In this document: positions 22,744-34,688 of the stretch, piece after piece
How positions within the stretch are numbered: position 1 is the first letter of the stretch
Layout of the letters: each line of letters begins with the position of its first letter
Source: Conus ventricosus
Taxonomy: Eukaryota > Mollusca > Gastropoda > Neogastropoda > Conidae
Length of the DNA: 64,000 nt
Reading direction: 5' to 3'
Assembly (NCBI GenBank): GCA_018398815.1
Contig: CM031595.1
Coordinates: 132,643,297 to 132,707,296, forward strand
Notes under the pieces: model-generated
The model's input: only the letters and a program-made list of their open reading frames with translations
Told to the model about the DNA's origin: nothing
Databases searched by the model: none
Made by a program: the position numbers and the translations under genes

Positions 22744-24202
22744 GTTGGGGTGTCTATGTGTATTTGCGTGAGCGTGCGTCTGGTCTATGTCTATATCTGT
22801 GTCTGTATCTGTGTGTATGTGTGTGCGCGGGGGCGGGGGGGGAGAGAGGGGGAGAGAGGAGAGAGAGAGAGAGGAGGAAGAAGAGAGAGAGAGGAGAGCG
22901 TGCGAGTGAGTGAGTGAGTGAGTGAATAACCCTTTGATTTAGTTAGTCTGATTGACACATTGGCTTACATGTTTAGGGTTGGGCATCGTACCCATACATA
23001 GTTATAAAGTCAGAGAGAGAGAGAGCTTTGAGTATGTTATGTGTGTATATATATATATGTGGTGTGTGTGTGTGTGTGGTGCGCGCGCGCGCGCGCATAA
23101 AGTATATATGTTAATGTGTGTGTGCGCGCGCGCGCGCGGAATTTGTCCTGAACCCCCACCCCCACCCCCCCCTCCCTTTTCCCATCTGAAGACTATAACG
23201 GAAGACCCAACCGGGCCTGCACGTGGCGCACGAAAAAAAGAAAAGAAAAAAAAAAGACGACCGTAATGGAGTCGTCCCTTGCAACATTTTTATCGAACAT
23301 ATTATAGGGTATCCCAACCCTTCTTCATCATCCCACCACGACAAAAAGTTCTCCCCACGCAAATCAAAAACAGGGGCGGCAACTCCAGTTTCAGACAGAG
23401 ATGTGCGTCGTGACGACTCGTTATAAAACGGGAATACAAGACCCCTCCCACATCTCCACCTCTCCTCCAGACCTCGGTGTCGGTGGTCTTTCGGAACAGA
23501 CTACAAAAAATAAAAAAAAATCTTTTTTAAATTTAAGTCTTATGTGAGCAGCGTGCATTTTGCGCAGGTTAAAGAGCTTGTGGCAGTAAAGAAGTTATAG
23601 CTTTCAAAAATATCGTTGGAAATTCACTTTGACACGTAAACAAAACCATAAGCAAACAGTTTTAAAAAAAGTGGCATTAAACTATCGTGATGAGCTCTCC
23701 ATGGGACACCACATATTCCATGCAGAGAAATTTGGTATGGTTATGAAACCCTACAGTATACGCATGCATGCACCGAGAAGAGAGAGGCAGGGAGAGAGAG
23801 AAACAGACAGATAGACAGAGATACACATTAAAGACAGACAGAAGGAGAAGAAGGAGAAGGAGAAGAGAGTGAAATAGGGATGGAAGGGGGAATGGGAAGG
23901 AGAAAAAAATGACAAGACGAGCAAATGGAGGGATGCAGAGACAAAGACAAATGCATATCTCTTCATGTTTGTACTGCTCGTTATGATGTGGCTATTGGTT
24001 CTGACATTGTAACAAAAGGCAATAATGGACTCAGAGAAAGAGAGAGGAAATTTGGGGTAGACAGACAGACAGACAGACAGAAAATGACATCATTCTTTTG
24101 TTTTACAGTGGTAGGAGATGTGAGAGAGATTGACCATTTATATGCTTGTGTTCCTACATTATTTCTGTTAACCCAGCAAAAATCTACAAAACATGCATAA
24201 AA

Positions 24203-24420
24203 TAATATACAAAATGGAATATTTATTGGATATTTTTTTTACTGATCTATATATAAATATGAAATGATTGGATTGGAATATTTGGATATAATGGAATTAT
24301 TTGAATAAATCTATATTAATAAATTGAAAATATCGGTAATATTGTATGTGGATGGATATTAGATGCATCTATGTATTAATTTTATGATTGATACCTAAAA
24401 TATTTACTTAATTAAATAAG
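24203..24420. other. AT-rich insertion private to block copy D
   Basis: About 218 bp, very AT-rich and full of GGATAT/TGGAATAT-like words, lies between bases that are adjacent in copies A (near 5,165) and B (near 10,605). I see no clear inverted ends or target duplication, so its nature is open. Confidence 0.6.
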
Positions 24421-24854
24421 TGGATACGAGTTTTTGGCCTCAGACACACAACACGCACACACAAAACACACACACACAACACAACACACACACACACACT
24501 CACACTCACACACACACACAACACACACACTATTTCTAATCAAAAGAAATAAACAGAATTTTTTTTTAACCCTCAACGTCAAAAAATAACGGTTAACACA
24601 GCAAGAGACTATCCAAAAAAAAGGAAAGACAATATAGAGAGGAGAGAGAGATGAGAGAGAGAGAGAGAGAGAGAGAGGATGAGAGAGAAGAGAGAGAGGA
24701 ATTTATGAAACGGGCCGGAAAATTATTTAGGGGGCATTTAATGAGTAGCACTTAAACGGTCCTGTTTACAACACCGGAGACATCTAAAAAAAAATGTGTA
24801 CCGGCAAAGCCCAAAACGATCTGTCGTACCACCTCTGCCCACATCACAGTTACA

Positions 24855-24886
<32 letters not shown>

Positions 24887-25702
24887 TCTCTCTCTCTCTC
24901 TACCCCCCTCTCTCTCTCTCTCGGTTCGATGTGTCCCCACTCTTCAGGGACAGACTTGGCATGTTAAATGATGTACAATGGTCCCTCTTTTCCTGTTGTC
25001 CTTCAGTGCCAGTTTACGCAGGATCAGACTTCGGCAGCGGTGGCACCATTCTTCACTCGCCAGACCATTCAAGTTGTCAGTCAGACTAAGGATGATTAAG
25101 GGTTCCCACGACGCCATCCTTTCCTCCTGTGTATCCCCGTCCTCAAGAGTCGGATGTCGGAGGAAGAAAAGAAAGTACCCAAAACCCCATCTAGACGTCA
25201 TCTCAAATCCCATAATTACCACCAAACCTGCCGTTCCACCTAGCAACGCTTCACCCCCACTCCTCACCCACTACCCCCTCACCACCCCACCTCCATTCAA
25301 CTAACACAGAAGAAAAAAGAAACACCCGAAGGTGCTGGGGAGGACCAGAGACGCACTTTCTTCACACCGCTTTTTGAGCAGTCTGTACCCCCTTGAGGCC
25401 TGCCTGTAGTTGACGATGGGTACAGGCTAAAACAACAGCAACAATGAAACTATGATTAATGCACGGATAAAATAGTTTGATGAAAAGAACGGTCGGTCCA
25501 GGATTGACAGCCATGTAAATAGGATTTGTAGACGACAATCGCTGATCTTTGTCAATAGACAAAAGATTAATGGGATGAAGTGCATACGGTTAAGACACTG
25601 TCACCCGAGCCGTTTTGAGTCCTGAGGACTTGCGAGGAGCGTGAACAGGAGCGAGTCTGATCGCATTAATAAAGTTAAGAACCAGTCTTCCGCAAACATG
25701 GA

Positions 25703-25778
25703 AGGTGTCTGGTTAGCTCAGTGGTGAGTGCACCGTGTTATAGTTAGATTTTTGAGGGTTTGATCCCGTTTGAGCCCA
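25703..25778 (+). pseudogene. tRNA-like sequence, copy D
   Basis: Box A-like TTAGCTCAGTGG and box B-like GGGTTTGATCCC are homologous to 11,882-11,958. It is not foldable as a full tRNA by eye. Confidence 0.4.
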
Positions 25779-26096
25779 ACATGAATATTACCGTTTGAAC
25801 GTCCGGTCCTACTATTCCACTACCCCAGTTCTTCTCCCTCCACCACATCGCCGTCGTTCCAATCCCTTTCCTGTGTTCTATGTTGTGATGGAGGTCGGTT
25901 GGTTTGGTTGTAGGTTAGGTTTGTTGTTGTTGTTTGGTCTGGAAAAAAGCAGCATAAATTTGATTGAAAAGTTATAAGAGAAATGAGAGAGAACCAGACA
26001 CCCACACCACACACACACACCACACACACGCGCGCGCGCGGGGCGCGCGCGCGGCGTGTGTGTGCGCATGCGCGCCGCACTAACTCAGGCATACAC

Positions 26097-26137
<41 letters not shown>

Positions 26138-26225
26138 CACACTTTGACTGGACGACACAACATGTTCGCATGCAGTTTAAAGACATATAGATGTTTTGGA
26201 GTGCTGTATTATGGCCTCAAGAATC

Positions 26226-26516
26226 AAGTCATACCCACACCTACAGTACATCATGTCATACCACACCCTACAGTACATCAACGTCTTACCACACCCTACA
26301 GTAAATTCAGTCATACCACCACCTCAGTACTCACGTATACACAACTACAGTAATAGTCATACCACACCTACAGTACATTCACGTCATCCACACCCTACAG
26401 TACATCACCGTCATACCAACCTACAGTACATTACGTCATACCCACCCTACAGTACATCACGTTCATACCACACCTACAGTACATCACGTCATACCACACC
26501 CTACAGTACATTTGGT
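26226..26516. repeat. 27-bp minisatellite, copy D (about 11 units)
   Basis: The same array as at 6,978 and 12,408, with more unit-to-unit indels. It lies between GAATCAAGTC and a GGTAC-AAGGGTTT boundary that are contiguous, with one unit only, in the diverged relative at 27,560-27,617. Confidence 0.88.
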
Positions 26517-26880
26517 ACACGAAGGGTTTTTAAAAAATGGCTGGATGGAGAAGGAAGAAAGAGATGATCTTTGCAACACTTGTTTTAATGAATCTATCAA
26601 GGGAAATGACTGGAAAACGTGGACATGGTGCCGGGGCACACGTCGATTCTTATATATAATGAGCGCTCCGTGGCTAGCTGATAGACAAGGGCCTTTGCTG
26701 GCGAAGACAGACACACTACGGGTTTTGTCGCGCAGACTGGTAGTATATTTACAACACTCAGGTGGTCACACAAAAACCACTGACCTCCATTCGGTGCCAT
26801 GAAGAGTTTCTGTCCTGGAGTTCCATGGCAATCATTCTCTGATGACGGCATGTAAAGAATGTCTATGTTCCGTATATGAA
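26517..26880. repeat. Distal part of host repeat family, first copy
   Basis: It runs from the minisatellite boundary through a GACATGGTGCCGG motif, TATATATAATGAGCGCTCC and TGGCTAGCTGATAG to TGATGACGGCATGTAAAG. It is about 75-80 percent similar by eye to 27,700-28,010, and its first 170 bp are shared with 7,276-7,424. The function is unknown. Short frames exist but are not conserved between copies. Confidence 0.65.
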
Positions 26881-26948
26881 AACCACAACCACAGTTAATC
26901 TGTAATGAAAACTGAAATGTCCGTAATAAGAATGTTAGCTCTTTAATT

Positions 26949-26949
<1 letters not shown>

Positions 26950-26996
<47 letters not shown>

Positions 26997-27190
26997 TCTC
27001 TCTCTCTCTCTCTACACACCACACACACACACACCACACACACACACACGCACGCGCACACACACACAACACACACACACACACACAGCACACACACACA
27101 ACACATACAGAGAGAGAGAGAGAGAGAGATGTAGAGAGGAGAGAGAGAGATAGAAAGGATGGAGAGAGAGAGAAGAGAAGAGTGAGAGAG
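26950..27190. repeat. (CT)n, (CA)n and (GA)n compound microsatellite
   Basis: Pure CT runs pass into CA runs and then GA runs. Encoded Ser/Leu or Cys/Val strings are artefacts of the repeat. Confidence 0.9.
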
Positions 27191-27194
27191 ACTT

Positions 27195-27379
27195 TGATTA
27201 GAAACCAAAATGTTCGGCAGAAAATAAACAAACAAAACAAAAGAAAAAAAAATAAAGAAAAGAAAGAAAGAAAGATGGTTGCCGTTGTTTATGGCACGAG
27301 ATTCGGACTCTACGACGCCACAGGTAACGTACGGTACCAGGGGGGTTAAAATCGGCTTAGGATATAGGGGATGGTGGAT

Positions 27380-27400
<21 letters not shown>
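27195..27400. repeat. Host repeat family, partial copy with a single unamplified unit
   Basis: It holds ATGTTCGGCAG, AAGATGGTTGCCGTTG and one pre-minisatellite unit at 27,308-27,355 (TACGACGCCACAGG then GGTAC), followed by GGGTTAAAATCGG. It is a diverged relative of the sequence around the 27-bp array. Confidence 0.55.
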
Positions 27401-27446
<46 letters not shown>

Positions 27447-27484
27447 GAGATTGAGAGAGAGAGAGAGAGGAGAGAGAGATGGAC

Positions 27485-28015
27485 AGCACAAATGTTCGCA
27501 GAAATCAAACACAAGAAAGAAAATAAAGAAGAAAGATGGTTGCGTTGTATTATGCCTCGAGAAATCAAGTCCTACTACGCCCGTGCAGTACGTACGTTTA
27601 CCAAGGGTTAAAACCGGTAGGAGAGAGAGAGAGAGAGGAGGGAGAGAGGAAGAGAGATACAGATGAGAGAGAAAGAACCAGACAGACAGACAGAGAGACG
27701 AGAGAGTGGTGGGATCTTTGTAGATTGGTTTTTACATATACAAAAAGAAAGGAAAGAATTGGGGAAAGGTTAGACATGGCGCCGGAATCACACGTGATCT
27801 CATATATAATGAGCGCTCCGTGGCTAGCTGATAAGAAGAGGGCTTTGCTGGTGGAGAAGGGACTACGGGTTGTCGCGCAGGACTGAAGGTATATTACAAT
27901 CACTCACCTGGTCAACAAGACCATTGGCCTTCTTCGGTTGCATGAGAAGTTCTGTCCGAGTTCCATAACAATCATCTCTGATGACGGACATGTAAAGAAG
28001 CTTATCCTTGTGTAA
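27485..28015. repeat. Host repeat family, second full copy with a single unamplified unit
   Basis: It has the same order as 26,150-26,870: AATGTTCGCAG, TTGTATTATGCCTC, AATCAAGTC, one unit (27,572-27,600), GGGTTAAAACCGG, a GA-rich stretch, GGGATCTTTG, GACATGGCGCCGG, the TATATATAATGAGCGCTCC block and TGATGACGGACATG. It shows what the locus looked like before the minisatellite expanded. Confidence 0.65.
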
Positions 28016-28087
28016 GTGAAAAACAAACTCAATATTCCGTTTCTGAAATGGAAAATCGAAAAATCCGCCTTATAGAGGTAAGTACTT

Positions 28088-28092
28088 TCTAT

Positions 28093-28139
<47 letters not shown>

Positions 28140-28189
28140 TCTCTCTCTCTCTCTCTCTCTTCTCTTCAAGTCTTTTCCCTCCCTCTCTC

Positions 28190-28250
<61 letters not shown>

Positions 28251-28312
28251 TCTGTTTGTTTGTATGGTCTGTCTCTGTCTGTCTGTCTGTCTCTCTGTCT
28301 GTCTTTCTGTTG
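28088..28312. repeat. (CT)n and (GTCT)n microsatellite
   Basis: Long CT runs with few interruptions, then GTCT repeats to 28,312. No gene. Confidence 0.92.
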
Positions 28313-28489
28313 CTTGAGGGAGTGAGAGAGAACGACATGAATCTTTTATTCATAAGGCCTTTGCCCCTATGAAGGAGGTACTACAGTACAAAGTGTACAG
28401 AGGAGGAGAGAGAGGAGACAGTGAGAGAGCGAGAGAAGAAGATTGCCATAAGTACTTCTTGCTTACTATGGTACAATCAGTTCTATGAA

Positions 28490-28735
28490 TAAAAATATGA
28501 ATGGCCGGACAGTATGGACAAAGACGTAGTCGTGGAACAAAATGACAAAACCTCTTCCATGGCCTGGAAAGTTGGACAAGACGTGTTGTGAACAATATGA
28601 CAAAACCTCTTTCATGGCTGGACAGTATGGCTAGGACGTGTGTGAACACACAGACCCCCCCCTCTTCATGGCCTGGACAGTATGGAACAAAGACGTTGTA
28701 GTGAAACAAAATGACAACATCCTCTTCAATCCCTT
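28490..28735. repeat. 56-60 bp tandem repeat (about 4 units)
   Basis: Each unit carries GGACAGTATGG, an AGACGT-type step, AAAATGACAAAACC and CCTCTTCATGG. Units start near 28,502, 28,557, 28,616 and 28,671 and vary by small indels. Confidence 0.8.
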
Positions 28736-28816
28736 TTTACGTCTACAATGACGCTTGCGGCTACGTTCTCTTATTCTAGTAGGAGGGGGAGGGTGGTACG
28801 AGGACCTCCCTCTCCC

Positions 28817-28880
28817 GCCCCCCCCCCCCCCCCCCCCCCCCCTCTCTCTCTCTCTCTCTATCTCTCTCTTCTCTCTCTTG
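28817..28880. repeat. Poly-C tract followed by (CT)n
   Basis: A C run of about 25 bases (28,817-28,842) joins a CT microsatellite. A mononucleotide tract of this length is hard to sequence, and its length is unreliable. Confidence 0.85.
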
Positions 28881-29239
28881 GCTAGCGGAAGGCATTTTTA
28901 GCGCTGTCACTGGAGAATAACCCCCAGGCCCCCTTTTGCACCAACACCACGCACCCTCAATCGAAATGAATGGGCATTGTGCGGGATGGACCTGTAACAC
29001 AAAATGTGATATTCTTGCTCATGTCCAAGCGCAAAACTGTATCTGCATGCCAGCACGCCAAAAAACACTGTTAGAGGTCGTACACCAACCGATCTTTCAT
29101 TTGAAAGAGAATTTGCTCTGCCGCAAAAGAAAAAGAACGACCCTTTTTTTTTCGCGGTCATCCTAAAGAAATATCAAACTCTTCCTCCTCTATTTCTAAC
29201 ATTTAAATTTTCTCAGGTTCTTGAAAAATCTGAAGATAT

Positions 29240-29490
29240 TTTGGTATGTGTGTGTGTGTGTGTGTGTGGTGTGTGTGTGTGTGTGTGTGTAGTTGAGTGT
29301 CGTGTGTGTGTGTGTTTGTTGTGATTTGATAGTGATTATGTTGGATCTACTTGTGTCTGATTCTGTTTTTAACTTTGTGTAATAGAGGGCATTAAGCGGT
29401 ATGTGTGCGCGCGCGGCGTGTGTGTGTGTGTGTTGTGTGTGTGTGTGTGTGTGTGTTGTGTGTGGTGTGTGTGTGTGTGGTGAGTGTGTG
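29240..29490. repeat. (TG)n microsatellite cluster
   Basis: TG runs at 29,246-29,315 and 29,400-29,490, with a short CG core at 29,407-29,418. Confidence 0.85.
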
Positions 29491-29492
29491 CT

Positions 29493-29785
29493 AGATGTTC
29501 TCGGCCACTGTGGTCATTTTTAGATCTCGGTCAAGTTTGGTTTTGCGTGGTTTCCGTTTCAAAATTACATCCACATTGCTCTCTGTTCTGTCTGTCTGTC
29601 CTGTCTGTCTGTTGTTGTCTGTCTCTCTCTCACTCTCTCTTCTCTCTCTCTCTCTCTCTCGCTATCTCTCTCTCTCTCACTCTGATCAGATGATTACTCG
29701 GCCACTGAGTTCATATTTAGATCACGGTCAAGTTTGGATTTGGGGGTTGGGTTTCGTTTCGCAAATTACATCACATTGTCTTCTC
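29493..29785. repeat. Direct repeat of about 95 bp, two copies
   Basis: Copies at 29,493-29,590 and 29,688-29,785 share TCGGCCACTG, TTTAGATC-CGGTCAAGTTTGG and AATTACATC-CACATTG. Each is followed by a CT/GTCT microsatellite, so the unit (unique part plus microsatellite) seems to have been duplicated as a whole. Confidence 0.75.
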
Positions 29786-29789
<4 letters not shown>

Positions 29790-29819
<30 letters not shown>

Positions 29820-29832
29820 TTCCTCTATATTA

Positions 29833-29863
<31 letters not shown>

Positions 29864-30490
29864 GTCTCTCTCTCTCTTCTCTTCTCTCCTCAAACCTCAT
29901 GTAGTCCATTTTGCGTGATGTGAAAAATAAAAACCGACGTCCGACGCGAACGGCGCATTAACAACACAAACAAATGGAAAAGAAAAGCAACGTAAATAAA
30001 TAAAACATTGCACGCATGTTAAATTACACTTAGATTTTCCCTCAAACAGTAGGCACTTGTTATAGTGATGCAGCTGACCCCCCCCTCCTCCTTCCCGCTT
30101 TCCCCACTTTCCAAACCCATTCCTCCTCCCCACCTATCTTAATCCCCTCCCCCCCCCCCCCACTCCCATGGAACAAATTGTTGTACAGGGTATCGTGGAC
30201 GTATCATCCAAAGCGGTGGGTGGGTCACATATGCAAAAATATAATAATAAGTAAATAAACACAGCAAGTGATATGGCTTCATAAAAGAACATGGCAAAAG
30301 GGAACGTGTGAAGCCGAACAGACGTTTGCAAAACGCCACGTAACGTAAAATAAAAAAAAGAAAATACTACGAAGAAAAAAATGTGCTACCTCTATCGAGG
30401 GGGAGGAAAAAAACTCCACACTAAATGGGAAGAATGACCTACAGTGAGACAAAAAAGATGTATAGAAGTGATTTGGCCGCAATGCACTCT

Positions 30491-30550
<60 letters not shown>

Positions 30551-30870
30551 CTCACTTGTGACGCAGCCTTGAAAGCGGACATTTGTTTGGTGGTCATACT
30601 TTCCTGAATATTGTTATCCTACACATACTTTGAATTGTCCTTTGGATGAACTTTCATTTCCCTGCTTTTTTGGATTTTGTGTGTTCTAGGATATTTTATG
30701 ATTGCTGATTTTATATCTTTAATGTTGTTGTAACAGTATTGCTGATTTTATTATTTTAAATTGTTGTTTGTAACGTAATTATATTGTTTTATTGCTCGGA
30801 CCTTTACTCTAGAATTAATACAATGGACCATTGTAATGACAATTAATATGATGCTGGATTACGCATTGGG
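29790..30870. other. Non-coding stretch with (CT)n tracts
   Basis: CT runs at 29,780-29,890 and 30,487-30,553, a C-rich part at 30,078-30,170, otherwise AT-rich sequence. No gene is recognised on either strand. Confidence 0.6.
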
Positions 30871-30879
30871 TCACTCTAA

Positions 30880-33640
30880 TGTTTTATCATCTGCCAAATA
30901 AGATTCATGGATGTCTGTTTTCTTCTAAACGAAATCCCTTTTATTCATCTGCGTCGCTGGTCTTAGTGAAACTCGCTTGATCCCGTTTCACATAGACAGC
31001 TTTATCCATAAAACTAACTATAACTGTGGTCCGACGCGATGCACATCACTCTGGTGAAACAGGACTTGGAATATAAATTCATCAAAGCATCGCTCACTGT
31101 ACATAGAGCGGCGGTGCCTTGAGCCTGATAATGTTGAATGCATGTGGCTGCAGCGTCAAACCCACAACTCAGCCCCTATTCTAGGTGGATATGTGTCCGG
31201 AATCCCGTGCCACTTTCCTTTGTATGAAACTTTGTACACATGAGGGATGATGTATTAGAGCTAACAAATGTCAATTCTTCTCGGTGATTTTAACATCGAT
31301 CTGTTTAAAACGGCAGCCGCCTGGGATGCGAACCACCACACTCTTTGGCTTGCATCAGCTTATCTTAATCCAACTAGAAATCGCAAAGACATCTTCTACA
31401 TTGCTGGATATATCTAACAAACACAAAGCCATGGTATCCCAATATAAAGTGGGCGACAAAAAGCATCAGCGACCACTGTTAGAGTTTAGTGCACTTGGTC
31501 TTGTAAACTTCCAAAGACAACAGACTAAGGGCCTAACACAAACCATTCAATATCGCTGCTTCAAAATTTCAGTGAGGATGAATTTTTCCTCGATTAAGCT
31601 TAGCTCCTTTCTACAGTGGTATCAATTACACAGATCAATGAAGGTATAATACCTGGTATAATATCTTTCTCTCAATCGTTGATTAAACATGCCCCAATTA
31701 GAAGAAAAAAGGGTAAAAACACAGTGTACTTCCCAGCTGGCTGCGAAAGACATTATTATAGGAAATGGCACTGAGGGATGCACTTCAACGCCAAAAAAAG
31801 TAGATGAATATAAAAGCAGAGAAACAGGAGTATCAGATCTAGTTAGAAAATCAAATTGAGCATTTTAGCGAAACTGATAAAACGCAAACAGGGGTTTACA
31901 GCGTCATTATGGCGTGCTGTTAATGAATTTAACTGACAAAGACGAGAAAAGAAATCAGATAATACTGCCGGACTATGTGGTCTGCTAACACTTTCAACAA
32001 ACATTTCCTTCAGGTAACTGAATCAGTACAAACAGCTTGCAGTGTCACATTCTTTAATCGATTGAAACTCCAGTGTTCTTCAATCGTTCTTTGTCAAATC
32101 GATTAAATACTAGAAGATTCATTTTTCTCCCTTGCTAGCTATTAATGAAGTTGGTTCCTTAATTTCAAAACTTAAAAATAAAAAGCAATGGGTCCTGATA
32201 AACTAAAAGCTTCTATACTCAAGCATGCTTACCTTTACATTGTTGTACCTACGTATGTTTATAATTTGTGTATTATTGATCAGAATGTATTCCATGTGGT
32301 CTAGAAGAGGCAGCAAAAGTGATTCCCATACCCAAATCAAGGATCTCACTGATTTAAACAATTTTAGACCAATATCTCTTTTATCTGTTGTATCGAAAAC
32401 CTTAGAGATTGCTTGTTCACAAACTGTTTTCCACCATTTCAGTCAGGCTTTCGTCGAATCACTCATGCCACACGGCCTTAACCGCCTTCTGTGATACATG
32501 GCTATCAGCCTTCAACGGAAAGAAAACTCACTGGAATGTTTTCCTCGATTGAAGAAAGCGTTTGATCTTGTAGACAAACATATATTAAAAAAAAATGACT
32601 GCATATGTTCAAAATCCGGCAGTAGTCACCTTCTTTCAGTCATTCTTGAAAGCAGGACCCAGTCGTGTTTATTTAAACGGTATTATCCTATGAAGGAATA
32701 GTGAGCTTTGGCGTTCTCTAGGCTCTGTCCTTGGTCCTCTTCTCTTCTGTATTTTTATAAATGACATACGCATGCACATATCTCCACACTGATGTTCAAG
32801 CTGTGATCTGTTCGCTGGGACGATAGTTCTCTTTCACTTTAGTGATACAAAACATCCATGTCTGTACACATATCGTTACAACAAAGTATCCATGATGTCT
32901 AGAATGGTTGCACTCCAAACGAATGGTCCTCTAATCCGCACAACCAAATGTAGGTCTAGCATCGAGACAGAAACTTCAACGACAGCATTTATGTTGAGCC
33001 TAAACAATGAGTGAAACTTGATCGAGCGGTTACAGAACACGTACGTCTTAGGCGAGATCATTGATGAGAACTTTAAATGGCAATCAATATAAATCTTGTT
33101 TGCAACAGTTGGCTCGCAATTTGTTCTTTACTCAATAAAACTCAGATATTATGTTGACCACATATCGGGAAAATATTTTTTGAGGCCATTGCCTTTCTAA
33201 CTTCAAACTCATGCGTCCACTGGTTGACTGGTGCCGGTGAAAATCACATAAAAAAGATCAACTCTAGTATAGACGGGGAATTAAGCTGATCTTCCGAGAA
33301 GTCTCTATCAACCACGGCAAATTCGCAAACTATTGATGTTACCACTTGCAGAGCAAACTGACCTTATAAGGCAGTACTAATGTTTGAAAGTCCCATGCAA
33401 AAACATGGCGGCCAACATTCTTGCTGAGTTTATCCACATGGCAACAACACGATATGATTCAAAATAATTACATTTTACCACGTGTCCGCATTGATTTGTT
33501 CAATCTAGTTTAGCATATTTTGGTCCATCTGTGTGGAACTCTTTCCTCCGTCTGCCAAAACATGTCAAATCACTGCCGTCTTCAAATCAGCAGTATTAAA
33601 ATTTACTTGAACAATAAATCCTAACTTTTGATCCATAGTC
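30880..33640 (+). mobile_element. Degenerate non-LTR retrotransposon (LINE), endonuclease plus reverse transcriptase
   Basis: Fragments in the expected order lie in shifting frames. An N-terminal endonuclease part reads NVECMWLQ and ILLGDFNIDLFK (about 31,268-31,306). The RT part reads LTDLNNFRPISLLSVVSKTLE (32,346-32,408), KKAFDLVDKHIL (about 32,555-32,590) and SVLGPLLFCIFINDI (about 32,724-32,770). A thumb-like LGEIIDENFKW is near 33,050. The C-terminal tail shows RVRIDLF and FGPSVWNSL (about 33,485-33,545). Many frameshifts and stops make it a dead copy. It belongs to the APE-endonuclease LINEs (CR1/L2/Jockey-like range); the exact clade cannot be fixed by eye. Confidence 0.8.
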
Positions 33641-33684
33641 TCAAACGCCCTAATTGATGCTTGGCTCTATATTAGCTAATGAAA

Positions 33685-33770
33685 ATGGGTGTGTGTTGTT
33701 GTGTGTGTGTGTGGTGTGTGTGTGTGTGTGTGTGTGTGAGTGGTGATGGGTGTGGATGTGGGTATGGCAT
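33685..33770. repeat. (TG)n microsatellite downstream of the LINE
   Basis: TG repeat with interruptions, ending in TG/GGTA-rich sequence. It could be the decayed tail region of the LINE. Confidence 0.75.
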
Positions 33771-34074
33771 GCATGGGTATGTGTGGGACGTGGTGCATGC
33801 ATGTGACGCTTGCGCGCGTATCGTGTTTGATCTGTGTTTGTGTATTTTGTAATGGATTTTTTTTTTCTTATAATTATTATTTTATTACTAACTGTTATTG
33901 TTATAATATTAAAATGTTGCTATATTCTTAATTGTTTCTGTCATTAATATGTGCCAGTCTGTTTAGTTGAATGTTGTCGATTGCAAGGCATGATTGGAAG
34001 AAAGAATAGGCACGGCCTAAAATCTCTATCTTGAGTAATATAATTTTTTTGAGACTGAGTCTTGAGTCTTGAGT

Positions 34075-34075
34075 C

Positions 34076-34106
<31 letters not shown>

Positions 34107-34214
34107 TTACTCTCTCTCTCTCTCTCTCTCGCTCTCTCTCTCTTTCACCTCCTCTGTATAGATAGATCAATGGAGTATAGATGGATGGATAGATAGATAA
34201 ATAGGTACATAAAC

Positions 34215-34262
<48 letters not shown>

Positions 34263-34295
34263 ACACACCTACACAAACACACACACACACACTCC

Positions 34296-34326
<31 letters not shown>

Positions 34327-34370
34327 ACACACTAACCACAACACACACACAAACACACACCACACACACA

Positions 34371-34432
<62 letters not shown>

Positions 34433-34522
34433 ACAACACACACCCACACAACATGTCGGCACGCACGCACGCACGCTTGCACGCACGCAGCACGCACGAC
34501 ACGCACACACACACAAACACCA

Positions 34523-34558
<36 letters not shown>

Positions 34559-34644
34559 TTCTCTCTCTCTCTTCTCTCTCTCTCTCTTCACACACACACA
34601 CAACACACCACACATGTACGCCGCACGCACGCACCTTGCACGCA

Positions 34645-34688
<44 letters not shown>

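Larger units (their letters stand above)
22744..26225. repeat. Host flank of the LTR element, duplicated block copy D
   Basis: Same order as copies A and B: (GA)n at 22,827-22,925, (TG)n(CG)n at 23,040-23,138, unique sequence, (CA)n at 24,445-24,535, (GA)n at 24,635-24,710, (CT)n at 24,850-24,925, unique part with a tRNA-like relic, (CA)n/(CG)n at 25,995-26,070, and (CA)n at 26,090-26,145. It differs structurally from A and B by an AT-rich insertion at about 24,203-24,420. No coding gene is supported. Confidence 0.8.
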
